This document shows positions 38,422 through 47,667 of a DNA stretch of 48,559 nucleotides, in pieces; the first letter of the stretch is position 1, and every line of letters starts with the position of its first letter. This DNA comes from a virus, in the IMG/VR virus record IMGVR_UViG_3300019764_000007, positions 1 to 48,559 of that record; one strand, 5' to 3'. A model generated the notes under the pieces. The model did no database searches. It was not told the DNA's origin and saw only the letters and a list, made by a program, of their open reading frames with translations. The position numbers were made by a program, and so were the translations under genes.

Positions 38422-40249
38422 TAAATTTGTAAACCAATCATCAAAAAAGAAAGTTTTTCTAACAGAAAGAAAAAGAATAGTATACAAAGGCAATGCAAAG
38501 TTCATAAAGTTTCTCAGAAGAAATCCTGTAATAGCGTGTGAGTTGTTGCTAGGTATTAGATTAATGGATTCACAGAAATTAATTTTGCAAAAAACTTGGA
38601 ACACGAAATACAATGTATGGGCGTGTACTCGTAACTTTGGGAAAAGTTTCCTATTGGATGTTATAGCAATGCTCAAAATGTTGTTGTATCCAAACCTTTC
38701 TATATACTTGGTTTCAAGTAAAGGTAATCAGGCAATTGAGAGCTTCCTCAAGTTGGAAGATATTGCCAAACAAAGAATAGAATCAATACCTTCTTTGAAG
38801 GATATTTTTATGACAGAGGTTGTATCGTCATCGAATTCTGATGGATTTGTACATGATAAGGGATCACATAAGGTAGGTCTTATTAACAATTCAACTATTT
38901 ATACATTAAACTCAGTTCCAGATAACGTCAGGGGTAAAAGAAGCCAACTTGTCCTCATTGATGAGGCGGGGTTTACGGACGAAGAACTGATAAACGTTGT
39001 AATTCCATTTATATCACAAAAGACTGACTTCAAATTATCAACAGAAGAAAGCTTTGACCAAGAGTTACTCAGAAAACAAGTTCCATCTCAAATAATATTT
39101 TCTTCATCAGCATCGGAAGTTGATCATAAGTTTGCAAGAACCTACAAGGAGTATGCAATAAAGATGATAGCAGGAGATAGCAATTATGCTGTATTTGATA
39201 TACCATGTGATGTACCATTAGCGCCTATGGTTGATAGCAAGCCAGCACCGCCACTACTTGAACAAGGTGAAATAGACGATATGCTTAAAATGAACTATGA
39301 TAAAGCCATGCGCGAGTACTTCAATAAATTTCAAAAATCAGGCGGAATAGAACAAATGATAAAACTTAGTCAAGTAAGAAAGGCTGAGAAGTTTGTTAGA
39401 CCAATGTTATTCTCAAACTCAAAAGGGGAACGGTTCATAATTGCAATGGATTCTGCACTACAAAGTGATAATTCAATCATAATGGTTATGCAAATTCTTT
39501 ATGATGAAATGAGAGGGTATTACGGAAGAATAGTTAACTGTATCAATTTGAATGACACGGAGAAAAAAGGTAATATACAATTAAACTCAGAAGTACAGAT
39601 GAAGAGACTAAAACAAACGATACTAGATTATAATATAGATGAAAAAGACTATGAAAAAATTGATCGTCTAATGGTTGATATTGGTCACGCTGGTATGCAG
39701 GTTTTCTTAGACTTGATGCTTGCTGACTGGTATGATGATGATGGAATAAAACATAAGGGATTTATTGACTCCACTCATCCAAGATGGGAAACTGAGAAAA
39801 GAAATCATCCTAATGCGTGGGATAACGTCGATGCAGTTAGTCCATCTAAATATAAAAGGAGTATGTGTGAAGACTTATTTGAGCTAATGAGAATGAATTT
39901 GATTGAGTTTCCTCAAGAATATGATCACAAAGGTCATATATTTGATGAGATAGATGGCGAAGTTAAAAGAATAGAGCTAACACAAGAAGAAGAACTTGCT
40001 TTGGCGAATATAGATATACTAAAAACAGAAATGACATCAATTCATAAACTAGGAACTAGAGATAACCCTAAATATGAATTGCCGAAAAATAAAGTTAGAC
40101 GTATACACGATGATAGATTCTACTGTCTCATAATGTTGGCTAAGAGATTGGCTGAAATAAGAAGAAAAGATGAATTATCAAAATCAAGATCAAAGAAAAA
40201 ATTCAACATAAACAACGCACAATCATGTGTTACATCGATATCACTCTAA
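38405..40249 (+). CDS. terL: Terminase large subunit (614 aa)
   Basis: ATP-driven DNA packaging motor with nuclease domain. Walker A-like ACTRNFGKSF (73-82), Walker B with catalytic Glu LVLIDEAG (182-189), then the RNase H-like nuclease: D349 (IAMDSA), D425 (LMVDIG) and D569/D570 (IHDDRF). Length fits terminases. The start is uncertain: several start codons lie between 38393 and 38405; 38405 is chosen because GGTGAT, matching the 16S rRNA end, is four bases upstream. It overlaps the upstream gene and precedes portal. Confidence 0.92.
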   Translation: MHPQANKFVNQSSKKKVFLTERKRIVYKGNAKFIKFLRRNPVIACELLLGIRLMDSQKLILQKTWNTKYNVWACTRNFGKSFLLDVIAMLKMLLYPNLSIYLVSSKGNQAIESFLKLEDIAKQRIESIPSLKDIFMTEVVSSSNSDGFVHDKGSHKVGLINNSTIYTLNSVPDNVRGKRSQLVLIDEAGFTDEELINVVIPFISQKTDFKLSTEESFDQELLRKQVPSQIIFSSSASEVDHKFARTYKEYAIKMIAGDSNYAVFDIPCDVPLAPMVDSKPAPPLLEQGEIDDMLKMNYDKAMREYFNKFQKSGGIEQMIKLSQVRKAEKFVRPMLFSNSKGERFIIAMDSALQSDNSIIMVMQILYDEMRGYYGRIVNCINLNDTEKKGNIQLNSEVQMKRLKQTILDYNIDEKDYEKIDRLMVDIGHAGMQVFLDLMLADWYDDDGIKHKGFIDSTHPRWETEKRNHPNAWDNVDAVSPSKYKRSMCEDLFELMRMNLIEFPQEYDHKGHIFDEIDGEVKRIELTQEEELALANIDILKTEMTSIHKLGTRDNPKYELPKNKVRRIHDDRFYCLIMLAKRLAEIRRKDELSKSRSKKKFNINNAQSCVTSISL

Positions 40250-40264
40250 AGAAAGGAGGTAGAA

Positions 40265-41941
40265 ATGACAAAGAAGACTACGGTAAATGAGAATGAAGAA
40301 TTCATTGTTGAAGTTGTTGATGAAGGAGAATCTGATGAAGCTTTAGTTGTAACAAGTACGAAAGACTTTACACAAGATCTGCTAAAGAAAGCAATGTCAT
40401 CTTATGCTGGAAGCGAGAAAACATATTCTCAACAAGTAGATGAACGAGCTTTTATGAAGACATCTTTAACTGAAGCCAAGATAGAAGAACTCGCGTTTTT
40501 ACCACAGGACAATATCGAAAAAGTCCAGCAAATTAATAGTTATATTGACCTTTATCTAAACAAAGATGATATCATAGGTAGGGTATATGAAATCATAGAA
40601 GCAAATACAAATGCAGATTTCCAGCTATCCTATCCAAAAGTAGAAGGTAGAAATAAAGAAATAAAACTAAAGAAAGTAAAAGATATAATAGATGAATTCA
40701 ACAAGCAAATTGAGTTGGAAGAATTAATCATAGAGACTATACCATATGCATATGCAAACGGAAATAGAATGTTATATCTAAGAAAAACAAAATACGGTAC
40801 ATATCAAGTAGATAGATATCCACTAGGAATGGTTCAGTATTCATCTTATAAGGTAAATAATGAACCAGTTGTAGTATTTAGTTTGCCAGATTTGCTAGGT
40901 AGGATGACCGGACAAACATTAATTAGTCCATTTTCAACGAATTCACTAACGACTTTCGATCTTAGAATGTTTCCTGATATGGAAGATGAAATAAGAGAAA
41001 ATTTTTCAACTGAAATTTATAGAGCTTATCTGGAAAGAAAGCCAACAGTTACATTAAACACTGACTTAACCGCTGTAATAAGAACAAACAATCGCGGAAA
41101 AAGATATGGAGTGTCTCCAATTTTCAAAGCATTAAATCCAGCACTTAAACTAGAAGTACAAGAGAAAAGTGATACAATGGACTCAAAAGCTAGAGGAAAG
41201 AAGATTATATTCCAGAGAATATCAGATAAATTATTAGGAGAAAATGGTGAAGATATAGATTTATCTCCATCTATATATTCTCACAATGAATTTGTTAAAG
41301 CTTGGAAGGGTGAGATTGTAGTTTACACAGGAGCACCTTGGGTTGAAGATGTAAAATATGTTGAGCCAAAACAATCGTCAGAGCATTCAAATGCACTTAA
41401 TTATTATAGAAGTAAAGTTCTGTCTGCATTAGGAATAACTTTCTTAAATGGAGATTCAAAAACTGGTACAGCTACAGCTCAAATGTCACTTAATGAACTA
41501 ATGAAAGAAATTGATAAGATAGCAAAACAATTATCAAACAATATAAATAAGTGGTATAAATATATTCTGAATGAAGCTGGGTTGCCAATTGAATATGCGC
41601 CTACAATCGAGGTTCTCGACTCTGAAATCATGAACTTGAGTATTAGGATGCAACTTGCAGATAGTTTATTTAATAAATACGGTGCATCATATAGATCTAC
41701 GTATGAATTAATGGGCATGGATTATGAATCAGAGAAAGAAAAAAGAGAATCTGAGAACGAAGAAAACTTAGATAAGGAAGTATTCTACGCTAGACAAACA
41801 GCATTTACTTTCTCTGCAAAAGGCGAGGAAGATTATGTGTATGAAGGTAATGATGGTACGGATAATAAAGATAAACAGTCGAAAACCCCTCAGCAACAAA
41901 CAAATGATGAAATTAGAAAAGAAGGTGAGACAGATGTTTAA
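40265..41941 (+). CDS. Portal protein (558 aa)
   Basis: The gene follows terminase and precedes the protease/scaffold and capsid genes. The sequence shows portal-like features: 'EANTNADFQLSYP', a helical core with LEELIIETIPYAYANGNRMLYL (about 155-175), a 'SALGITFLNGDSKTGTATAQMSL' segment (about 380-400) typical of portals that go on to a helical C-terminal domain (N.K..W). N-terminal 40 residues are acidic. Forms the vertex ring for DNA entry. The identification rests on order plus pattern, not on a catalytic motif. AAGGAGG site. Confidence 0.85.
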   Translation: MTKKTTVNENEEFIVEVVDEGESDEALVVTSTKDFTQDLLKKAMSSYAGSEKTYSQQVDERAFMKTSLTEAKIEELAFLPQDNIEKVQQINSYIDLYLNKDDIIGRVYEIIEANTNADFQLSYPKVEGRNKEIKLKKVKDIIDEFNKQIELEELIIETIPYAYANGNRMLYLRKTKYGTYQVDRYPLGMVQYSSYKVNNEPVVVFSLPDLLGRMTGQTLISPFSTNSLTTFDLRMFPDMEDEIRENFSTEIYRAYLERKPTVTLNTDLTAVIRTNNRGKRYGVSPIFKALNPALKLEVQEKSDTMDSKARGKKIIFQRISDKLLGENGEDIDLSPSIYSHNEFVKAWKGEIVVYTGAPWVEDVKYVEPKQSSEHSNALNYYRSKVLSALGITFLNGDSKTGTATAQMSLNELMKEIDKIAKQLSNNINKWYKYILNEAGLPIEYAPTIEVLDSEIMNLSIRMQLADSLFNKYGASYRSTYELMGMDYESEKEKRESENEENLDKEVFYARQTAFTFSAKGEEDYVYEGNDGTDNKDKQSKTPQQQTNDEIRKEGETDV

Positions 41942-42101
41942 ATTATTAGCAGAAAATAAAAACTCATATTCTTACTTGGTAGTAATAGAAGGAGTTAAAT
42001 ACACTATAGAAGTTTCAAATAATGGTAAACTTTTAGATATATCGCCATATGTTATAAAAATGGAAGTATCTAGCAACAACAGAAGAATGGAATTTGGATA
42101 G
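41934..42101 (+). CDS. Hypothetical head-region protein (55 aa)
   Basis: The start at 41934 is inside the portal gene's last codons (8-base overlap) behind AAGGTGAG. The longer frame reaching 41835 is rejected because it lies within the portal gene. Beta-rich small protein (YLVVIEGVKYTIEVSNNGKLLDISPYVIKM). Possibly a capsid-associated protein. No family recognised. Confidence 0.65.
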   Translation: MFKLLAENKNSYSYLVVIEGVKYTIEVSNNGKLLDISPYVIKMEVSSNNRRMEFG

Positions 42102-42109
42102 GAGGCAAT

Positions 42110-43801
42110 ATGAAAGACAATAATATTATAGTAGCCTCTGGCAATAATGTAGAAGTATCACAGTCTGAAGATGGTTTATGTCTATATGTGACAGCTAATA
42201 TGGGATTTCTAAATAACTATAACTTAAATGGAGTAATGTTGACAAACTCAGAAAAAGCAGATGAGTCTGTAAGAACTCTTATTAACAGACCAATAAAAGG
42301 AAAATTAAGAAAAGATTTTTTTGGAAATGAGAGATTTGGAAGCCATGAAGCATATGAAGACGAAGAAGGAAGATTGAGGTTCAACACTGAAACGATTGGA
42401 ACTCACTATAATGCTTTTATACAGGATGTGGAAGTTCAGTTGTTGCATGGAAGCAGAGAAAAGGCAATTTTGCCATGTATGTTTGGTCAAGCAATTATTT
42501 GGATTGATGAATATCCTTCCTATGCAGAAGCTATAGTAAAATTATATTCAGAAGGAAGGCTTGGAACAAGCTGGGAATTATTTGGCAATGACTTTACTGA
42601 TGATGGAGGACTAGCTGAATCTTTAGGAATTGATAATCCAAGATCTTATTCTTCATGGACTATGACGGCAAATACAATAATTGGGGTTCAACCAGCATAT
42701 GGGGAGAATAGCAGAATAATTCATACATCTCAAGATGAAGATGCAAATAGAATATTATCCGAGGCACTTGAAAAAGACTTTTCACAAACTACAAGAAAAG
42801 AAGATTATGGTACTGGAAACTCAATAGAGATTGATAGATCCGTAGATTCTGCAAGCAACTCTTCTTGGGGTGACGTTAATAAAACTGATCTAAGGAATAA
42901 AGCATTAAAAGCAAAAAATTATAAATCTTTAGTGGATTTTATTTATTTAGATGTAGAAGAAAGCTGGGAAGATGCACCTAGTCAAAAATTATCTTATCCA
43001 GTAGGTCAAATAATTGGAGATAGAGCTGTATATAATATCAATGGAATACAATCAGCATTGGCATTTTTAAGAAATCCAAATACTGAAAATAATCCAGAGG
43101 TAAATAGAAAATTAAGAAAACTTTATGAAAAGTTTGACTTGGATACAAAAAACTTTAACTCAACCCATCATAACGATGATGAGGATGATTATAAAAACAA
43201 TAGTGATAACCAATCTCAGAATCAAACTAGCGAATCTGAGAGTAATGGAAGGAGCACAGACATGGAAGAAAGATTAAAGCAACTAGAACTTGATCTTGCT
43301 GAGGCTAACCAGAAGCTTAAAGAATATGAAGAAGCTGGTAAGGATGCTGAGATCGCACAATTAAAAGAAGAGATGGAAACTCTTAAAACTGAGAAATCAG
43401 ATGCAGAGGAAAAATTAGTTAAAGCTACTGAAAGTTTAGAAACTCTAACTTCTCAAGTTGAAGAATTAAAGCCTTACAAAGAGAAAATTGAAGTTATTGA
43501 AGCTGAAAAAGCTGAGACTGAAAAACAGGTTAAAATTGCTGAGTTGACAGAAATGGTGACTAAGGGCGATTATGTAACAAAAGAAGAATTAGAAACAAGC
43601 GAAGAGTTGAAAACTATGATTTCAGAATGCAATGAAGATGCTTTAAAAGTATTCAGAGCAGAAAGAATCTTAGAAAAGCTTGACGCAGAAGAAAAGAAGG
43701 ATGTTGAAACTTCACAATCTAAAGAGAAAAATACTAGAAAAGACTTCTCAGAAGATACAAAAGTTTCAAAAGATGCTATGACTGATTTTTTAAATTTATA
43801 G
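42110..43801 (+). CDS. Prohead protease fused to scaffold (563 aa)
   Basis: N-terminal ~220 residues fit a phage prohead protease: beta strands with LINRPIKG (about 57-64), LHGSRE (113-118) and GTSWELFGNDF (about 151-161), the GxSWE block common in such proteases. A linker rich in Asp, Asn, Ser (residues 355-384) is followed by a long coiled coil (385-520), the hallmark of a scaffold, and a charged C-terminus. Processing would release the mature head. An internal start at 43262 makes the scaffold alone. AGGAGG site. Confidence 0.8.
   Translation: MKDNNIIVASGNNVEVSQSEDGLCLYVTANMGFLNNYNLNGVMLTNSEKADESVRTLINRPIKGKLRKDFFGNERFGSHEAYEDEEGRLRFNTETIGTHYNAFIQDVEVQLLHGSREKAILPCMFGQAIIWIDEYPSYAEAIVKLYSEGRLGTSWELFGNDFTDDGGLAESLGIDNPRSYSSWTMTANTIIGVQPAYGENSRIIHTSQDEDANRILSEALEKDFSQTTRKEDYGTGNSIEIDRSVDSASNSSWGDVNKTDLRNKALKAKNYKSLVDFIYLDVEESWEDAPSQKLSYPVGQIIGDRAVYNINGIQSALAFLRNPNTENNPEVNRKLRKLYEKFDLDTKNFNSTHHNDDEDDYKNNSDNQSQNQTSESESNGRSTDMEERLKQLELDLAEANQKLKEYEEAGKDAEIAQLKEEMETLKTEKSDAEEKLVKATESLETLTSQVEELKPYKEKIEVIEAEKAETEKQVKIAELTEMVTKGDYVTKEELETSEELKTMISECNEDALKVFRAERILEKLDAEEKKDVETSQSKEKNTRKDFSEDTKVSKDAMTDFLNL
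43262..43801 (+). CDS. Nested scaffold protein from internal start (179 aa)
   Basis: An in-frame ATG (Met385 of the protease-scaffold) follows GGAAGGAG by seven bases, a perfect ribosome binding site within the coding region and exactly at the start of the coiled coil. The product would be the scaffold without protease, as in the nested C/Nu3 pair of phage lambda. Prediction by sequence only. Confidence 0.65.
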   Translation: MEERLKQLELDLAEANQKLKEYEEAGKDAEIAQLKEEMETLKTEKSDAEEKLVKATESLETLTSQVEELKPYKEKIEVIEAEKAETEKQVKIAELTEMVTKGDYVTKEELETSEELKTMISECNEDALKVFRAERILEKLDAEEKKDVETSQSKEKNTRKDFSEDTKVSKDAMTDFLNL

Positions 43802-43813
43802 GAGGAATAAGAT

Positions 43814-44275
43814 ATGTATAGAAGATTACAATCAAACTTTGGAAAAACAAAGAACGCAATGTTTACTGCTGGTGAAGCAATGGTTAAAGGTATGTTGGTA
43901 GTAAAAGATTACTCTGACAGTACTGTAAACTTACCAGCATCTGCAACAGCAGTTAATGTATTTATCGTAGATTTCGATCCAGAATACACTGGATTATTGT
44001 CAGTAGAGAACAATGTATCAGATTACGATGCTAGATTAAATGATATCGCATTAGGCGACAGAGTTACTTTAGAACTTTTACAAGTTGGCGAAAAATATGG
44101 TACTGATCAATTTATCGCTACTGGTATCGCAGTAGGTGACCCATTAGAAGTAGGCACTGATGGTAAATTAGCAAAACATACAGGTACTTCACCATTTGTT
44201 GCAACTGATATTGCATATGATGATGCAGGAAATACTTTATTAGTATTTGAAATCACTGAAACGCCATTTGCGTAA
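43814..44275 (+). CDS. Putative head decoration protein (153 aa)
   Basis: Directly upstream of the capsid gene, a common place for decoration proteins. Beta-rich (NLPASATAVNVFIVDFDPEY, VTLELLQVG, VGTDGKLAKHTG, LLVFEITETPF) with few charged helices, suiting a small beta-barrel surface protein. Codon use is richer in highly expressed codons than in the left arm. AGGAGG site. Function by context. Confidence 0.7.
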   Translation: MYRRLQSNFGKTKNAMFTAGEAMVKGMLVVKDYSDSTVNLPASATAVNVFIVDFDPEYTGLLSVENNVSDYDARLNDIALGDRVTLELLQVGEKYGTDQFIATGIAVGDPLEVGTDGKLAKHTGTSPFVATDIAYDDAGNTLLVFEITETPFA

Positions 44276-44303
44276 TAAATATAGAATATAGGAGGAAGTA
44301 TAT

Positions 44304-45305
44304 ATGTTTGAATTATCAGAAGTTATGAAAAAAGACGGAAGAATGCTTGAGTGGGCGCAAAAGGTTAACGCAAGCGAAAAAGGTAAGAGAGTTACATTTT
44401 CAGAAGAAGATACACAAATTTCAGAAGCAGTTGACGTATGGGCAAAAGAAATTGGTGAAGGTAAGAGATCATCAAGAGAATTATCTGCTTATTTACAAAA
44501 AGTAATCCAGCCGGAAGTTTATGATGCTCCAATGGATTTATTAAATATGTTCTTTATGGAAAATCCATCTATTGGTGAATTTGACGACTGGACTATCGAT
44601 AAAGCTCCAAAGAATACATTACAAGCTTACGAATCAGCTAAAAATGGTAATGTAGATAAGTCTTATGTTGACTTTGAGAAAATCGTTCCAGTTACTAAGC
44701 ATTTACAAATTGAAACTGAATTAAAGATGATGGACTTAAGAAAAGGTGGATTTAAGTCAGTTGCTTTAATGACTGAATGGGCTATTAATGAGTTTAGAAA
44801 TAGAATGTTTTTCTATATGTTTGATACAATAGACGCTACAATCACTGGCGCAGATCAAACAGCTACAGCATCTGGCGCACCTGACAAAACAACTATGGAC
44901 AAGATGGCTAAATATGTTAGATCTGAATTAGTTTCTGGTACTCCAATGACTTTGTCTAACTCTGACAGAGCGTTTGAGATTAGTGAATTACCGGGTGCGA
45001 CTTTACTTTCAGACCCTATGAGAGATGAAATTAATACTACTGGTATTTTAGCTACTTATAGACAATTAAAGATTAACGAAATTGCGGCTTCTAGAGAAAC
45101 TGGTAATGGCGATAAATTAATCAATCCAGACAGAGTTTATGGTATCGCTGGTCAAATCGGCGAGAGAGCACTCAAGGGTCAATTGAGAGTTTTATCTGCT
45201 GAAGATATCAACAACGAAGTTATTGAACTTAAGTTTACTGGATTTGAGTTTACTTATGCGATCACTTATCCAGAAAAAGTTTTTAAATTAACAATTACTG
45301 CATAA
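44304..45305 (+). CDS. Major capsid protein (333 aa)
   Basis: Position (after protease-scaffold and decoration gene, followed by a terminator) and the sequence pattern fit an HK97-type capsid: a helical N-terminal arm, then 'DDWTIDKAPKNTLQAYESAKNGNVDKSYVDFEKIVPVTKHLQIETEL' with the P- and A-domain strands, and a C-terminal LKFTGFEFTYAI-type strand. AGGAGG with ideal spacing suggests high expression. No clear protease site is visible. Confidence 0.88.
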   Translation: MFELSEVMKKDGRMLEWAQKVNASEKGKRVTFSEEDTQISEAVDVWAKEIGEGKRSSRELSAYLQKVIQPEVYDAPMDLLNMFFMENPSIGEFDDWTIDKAPKNTLQAYESAKNGNVDKSYVDFEKIVPVTKHLQIETELKMMDLRKGGFKSVALMTEWAINEFRNRMFFYMFDTIDATITGADQTATASGAPDKTTMDKMAKYVRSELVSGTPMTLSNSDRAFEISELPGATLLSDPMRDEINTTGILATYRQLKINEIAASRETGNGDKLINPDRVYGIAGQIGERALKGQLRVLSAEDINNEVIELKFTGFEFTYAITYPEKVFKLTITA

Positions 45306-45313
45306 AAAGTAAT

Positions 45314-45340
45314 GGACTGTCTTTTGGCAGTCCTTATTTT
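45314..45340 (+). terminator. Rho-independent terminator after capsid gene
   Basis: GGACTG-TCTTTTGG-CAGTCC followed by TTATTTT. Probably a partial terminator lowering expression of later genes relative to the capsid. Confidence 0.8.
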
Positions 45341-45364
45341 CCAAATTAGAAGGGAGAGAAAAGT

Positions 45365-46021
45365 ATGAAAGAAAAATATATCGTAAATAATTTTTATAAT
45401 TTTATCAGTTTACCAACAGAGGACATTAAAAAGCCTTTATATATTGATGCAGGAAATTTGAATTCTCTGGAGCCTAGATTTAAGAAATTGACTTTAGATG
45501 AAATTAGATATATCAATTTAATGTCTGATGTTTTTAAAACAGGAAGATTGGAATTCTTAAGAGATGATGAAGAAGAGTTGTTTGAAGAACTTGGTATTGA
45601 AAAAGAAGAAGGAACATTTTTCTATGCTGAAGACGTACTAGATACAGTAAAACATCCAACTAAAGAAAAACTAGAAAAAGTTGTCAAAATTAACAGCTTA
45701 AATACAATTGATTTATTCAGAGGTATTGTTATTTCGTTCAGAAATTTAGGAAATGAAGACGTTTCAAATAGAGTGCTTACTGTTGTTAACAAGAGAAGAG
45801 ATGAAGTTTACGCTAATCCGGGGAAAGAGACTACAATTTCTATTAAGAAAACAAGTGCTGAAGTAGAAATAGAAACAAGAGAAAAAGCTATGGAAGAAGC
45901 TATGGCAAGTGCTTTAGCAGATATGCAAGCAAAACTCAAGAAAGATTACGATAAAAAGCTTAAGAAAGAATTAGATAAAATTAAAAAAGAAGCTAAAAAA
46001 GAGGAAGATAGTAATAAATAA
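45365..46021 (+). CDS. Head-associated coiled-coil protein (218 aa)
   Basis: Not recognised. The first ~150 residues are alpha/beta with acidic helices; the last 50 (EKAMEEAMASALADMQAKLKK and beyond) form a highly charged coiled coil. It lies between capsid and connector genes and is probably structural. GGGAG site. No certain family. Confidence 0.65.
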   Translation: MKEKYIVNNFYNFISLPTEDIKKPLYIDAGNLNSLEPRFKKLTLDEIRYINLMSDVFKTGRLEFLRDDEEELFEELGIEKEEGTFFYAEDVLDTVKHPTKEKLEKVVKINSLNTIDLFRGIVISFRNLGNEDVSNRVLTVVNKRRDEVYANPGKETTISIKKTSAEVEIETREKAMEEAMASALADMQAKLKKDYDKKLKKELDKIKKEAKKEEDSNK

Positions 46022-46051
46022 TAAAAACATACATTAAGGGGGTGTGTTCTA

Positions 46052-47203
46052 GTGAATAAAAGTAATAAAAAAAGAACACATCATGAATTCCTTGATGAGT
46101 TGAGAATTAAAAATAAATATGCGTATGATAATTTAGTATTTGTTGAAGAGTACATTAATTGCAAACAAAAGATTACAGCAAGAAGTAGGTATGGATTAGT
46201 CTGGGTTTATCCGGGACATCTCCTAAAAGGTGCTGTATGGACGAATAATTCAGCTTTAGATAAAACCAGCTATTTTATAGAAAAATTAAAGTATGTAAAT
46301 CCTAGAATTTCAGAATCAATAATAAGATTCAACAGTGAATATATTTCAGGATATAAGAATATTCGATTCGAAACAAAATATGGTGAATGTGCTATTTCTC
46401 CAAACAGACTACTAAATCTTAAAGATGAAATTGGCATAAAAAGTGCAGTTGACAAAACCGACTACTTCATGCGCGAGTTAAGAGATATTAATAAGAGTTG
46501 TTTTGACAGGATATTATATTTGACAAGTGAGTATGAAGGTGCATTGAAAAAGATAAAATTCATGACTAATCACGGAGAGTGTGCAATGTCTCCCGACTCC
46601 ATGAAATCAAAAAAAGCTATGCCAACATTTGAGTCAGCACTCAATAAGACACAGTACTTAATATCAGAGGCTAGGGAAATTCATGGCGACTTATATGATT
46701 ACAGTATGTTTGAATACACAGGCAGTAGTCACACACTTTATCCAATAATATGTAAAGAACATGAAGTATTTCATCAAGACTTTGCTAGTCATAAACAAGG
46801 ATTTGGGTGCAAAAAGTGTTCAGATGCTAAAAAAGATGGGTTTTATTCTGTGTATCGTGCGAACAAAAATGAGAAAGAATATAAAGCCATGAAATCGGGG
46901 GTATATATTCTTGAGATGGCAGATGAAAATGAAAAATTTTACAAGATAGGGTTGTCAAAAAACGTAAATAAAAGAAGATCTCAAATAGAAAAAAGAAGTA
47001 ATTACTCTGTTACATTGTTATGGTCATTAGACTGCAATTTATATGATGCAATAATGATAGAGAATAAGTTACATGATATAAATAAAGAATTCAAGTACAA
47101 CCCAAATACTTATTTTGAAGGATATACGGAAAGTTTTTTAAAATTATCAAAAGAGACGATATTAAAGATGAGAGGAGGGATACTAGATGAACACAACGTT
47201 TGA
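46052..47203 (+). CDS. GIY-YIG nuclease with tandem DNA-binding repeats (383 aa)
   Basis: C-terminal GIY-YIG type domain (T5orf172/MUG113-like): GVYILE (283-288), FYKIG (296-300), R308/R309, Glu at 337 (IENKLH). Before it lie four diverged repeats of 50-65 residues (about 10-66, 72-127, 136-187, 199-256), the last ending in a zinc-like pair (GCKKC), each with a helix then 'Y.G..K.I.F.T..G...S..' strands, probable DNA-binding units. It sits between head genes and overlaps the following connector start by 17 bases, typical of a homing nuclease. GTG start after AAGGGGG. Confidence 0.85.
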   Translation: MNKSNKKRTHHEFLDELRIKNKYAYDNLVFVEEYINCKQKITARSRYGLVWVYPGHLLKGAVWTNNSALDKTSYFIEKLKYVNPRISESIIRFNSEYISGYKNIRFETKYGECAISPNRLLNLKDEIGIKSAVDKTDYFMRELRDINKSCFDRILYLTSEYEGALKKIKFMTNHGECAMSPDSMKSKKAMPTFESALNKTQYLISEAREIHGDLYDYSMFEYTGSSHTLYPIICKEHEVFHQDFASHKQGFGCKKCSDAKKDGFYSVYRANKNEKEYKAMKSGVYILEMADENEKFYKIGLSKNVNKRRSQIEKRSNYSVTLLWSLDCNLYDAIMIENKLHDINKEFKYNPNTYFEGYTESFLKLSKETILKMRGGILDEHNV

Positions 47204-47667
47204 TGAAGTATATAATATTTTCTTCTTGAAGATTGTGGAGAATCCCTGACTTCTTCGGGTATACAAACGTACCTGATGCAGAAGTCCTAGAATTAATGGA
47301 GACTAACGCATTTAACTATATGATAGAATCAATTTCTATGATAGAAACTTATGCAGAACCTGAAGTGGACTTTAACGATTACAACACAACAACAGATGAA
47401 TTTAATTTTGAATTAACGAAAAAAGAAATACAGATGCTTACGAATCTTATGGTTCAACAACATCTATATAGAGATATTATGAAGCTTAAGATATACAATT
47501 CTTACTTTACCACGCAGGAAGTTCGGATATTTTCTCCGGCAAATGATAGAAAGACATTTGTTGATATGTTTAGAGATATTGAGGATAGAAATATAAAAGA
47601 GATAAAATCATATAATTCAAGAGACAGACTGACAGGTTCACTCAAATCATATAGTGGGGTGGTATAA
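47187..47667 (+). CDS. Head-tail connector-like protein made by +1 frameshift (159 aa)
   Basis: The first frame (ATG 47187, AGGAGGG upstream) gives 20 residues ending in CCC-TGA at 47244-47249. The conserved continuation DFFGYTNVPDAEVLE lies in the +1 frame. Reading through by a +1 slip at CCC_TGA joins ENP to DFFGYTNV, a natural join. The 159-aa product (C-terminal part with FNFELTKKEIQMLTNLMVQQHLYRDIMKL) fits a head completion protein. Slippery CCC-stop sites for +1 shifting are known in Firmicute phage structural genes. A sequencing error is the alternative. Confidence 0.75.

Noticed and set aside
41835-42101. Longer version of the 55-aa head gene
   Set aside because: The additional 33 residues lie inside the portal gene in another frame, and the ATG at 41934 has the ribosome binding site.
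47233-47667. Separate gene starting with TTG at 47233
   Set aside because: No ribosome binding site, and the first codons before DFF make no sense as an N-terminus; a +1 shift from the 47187 frame explains it better.
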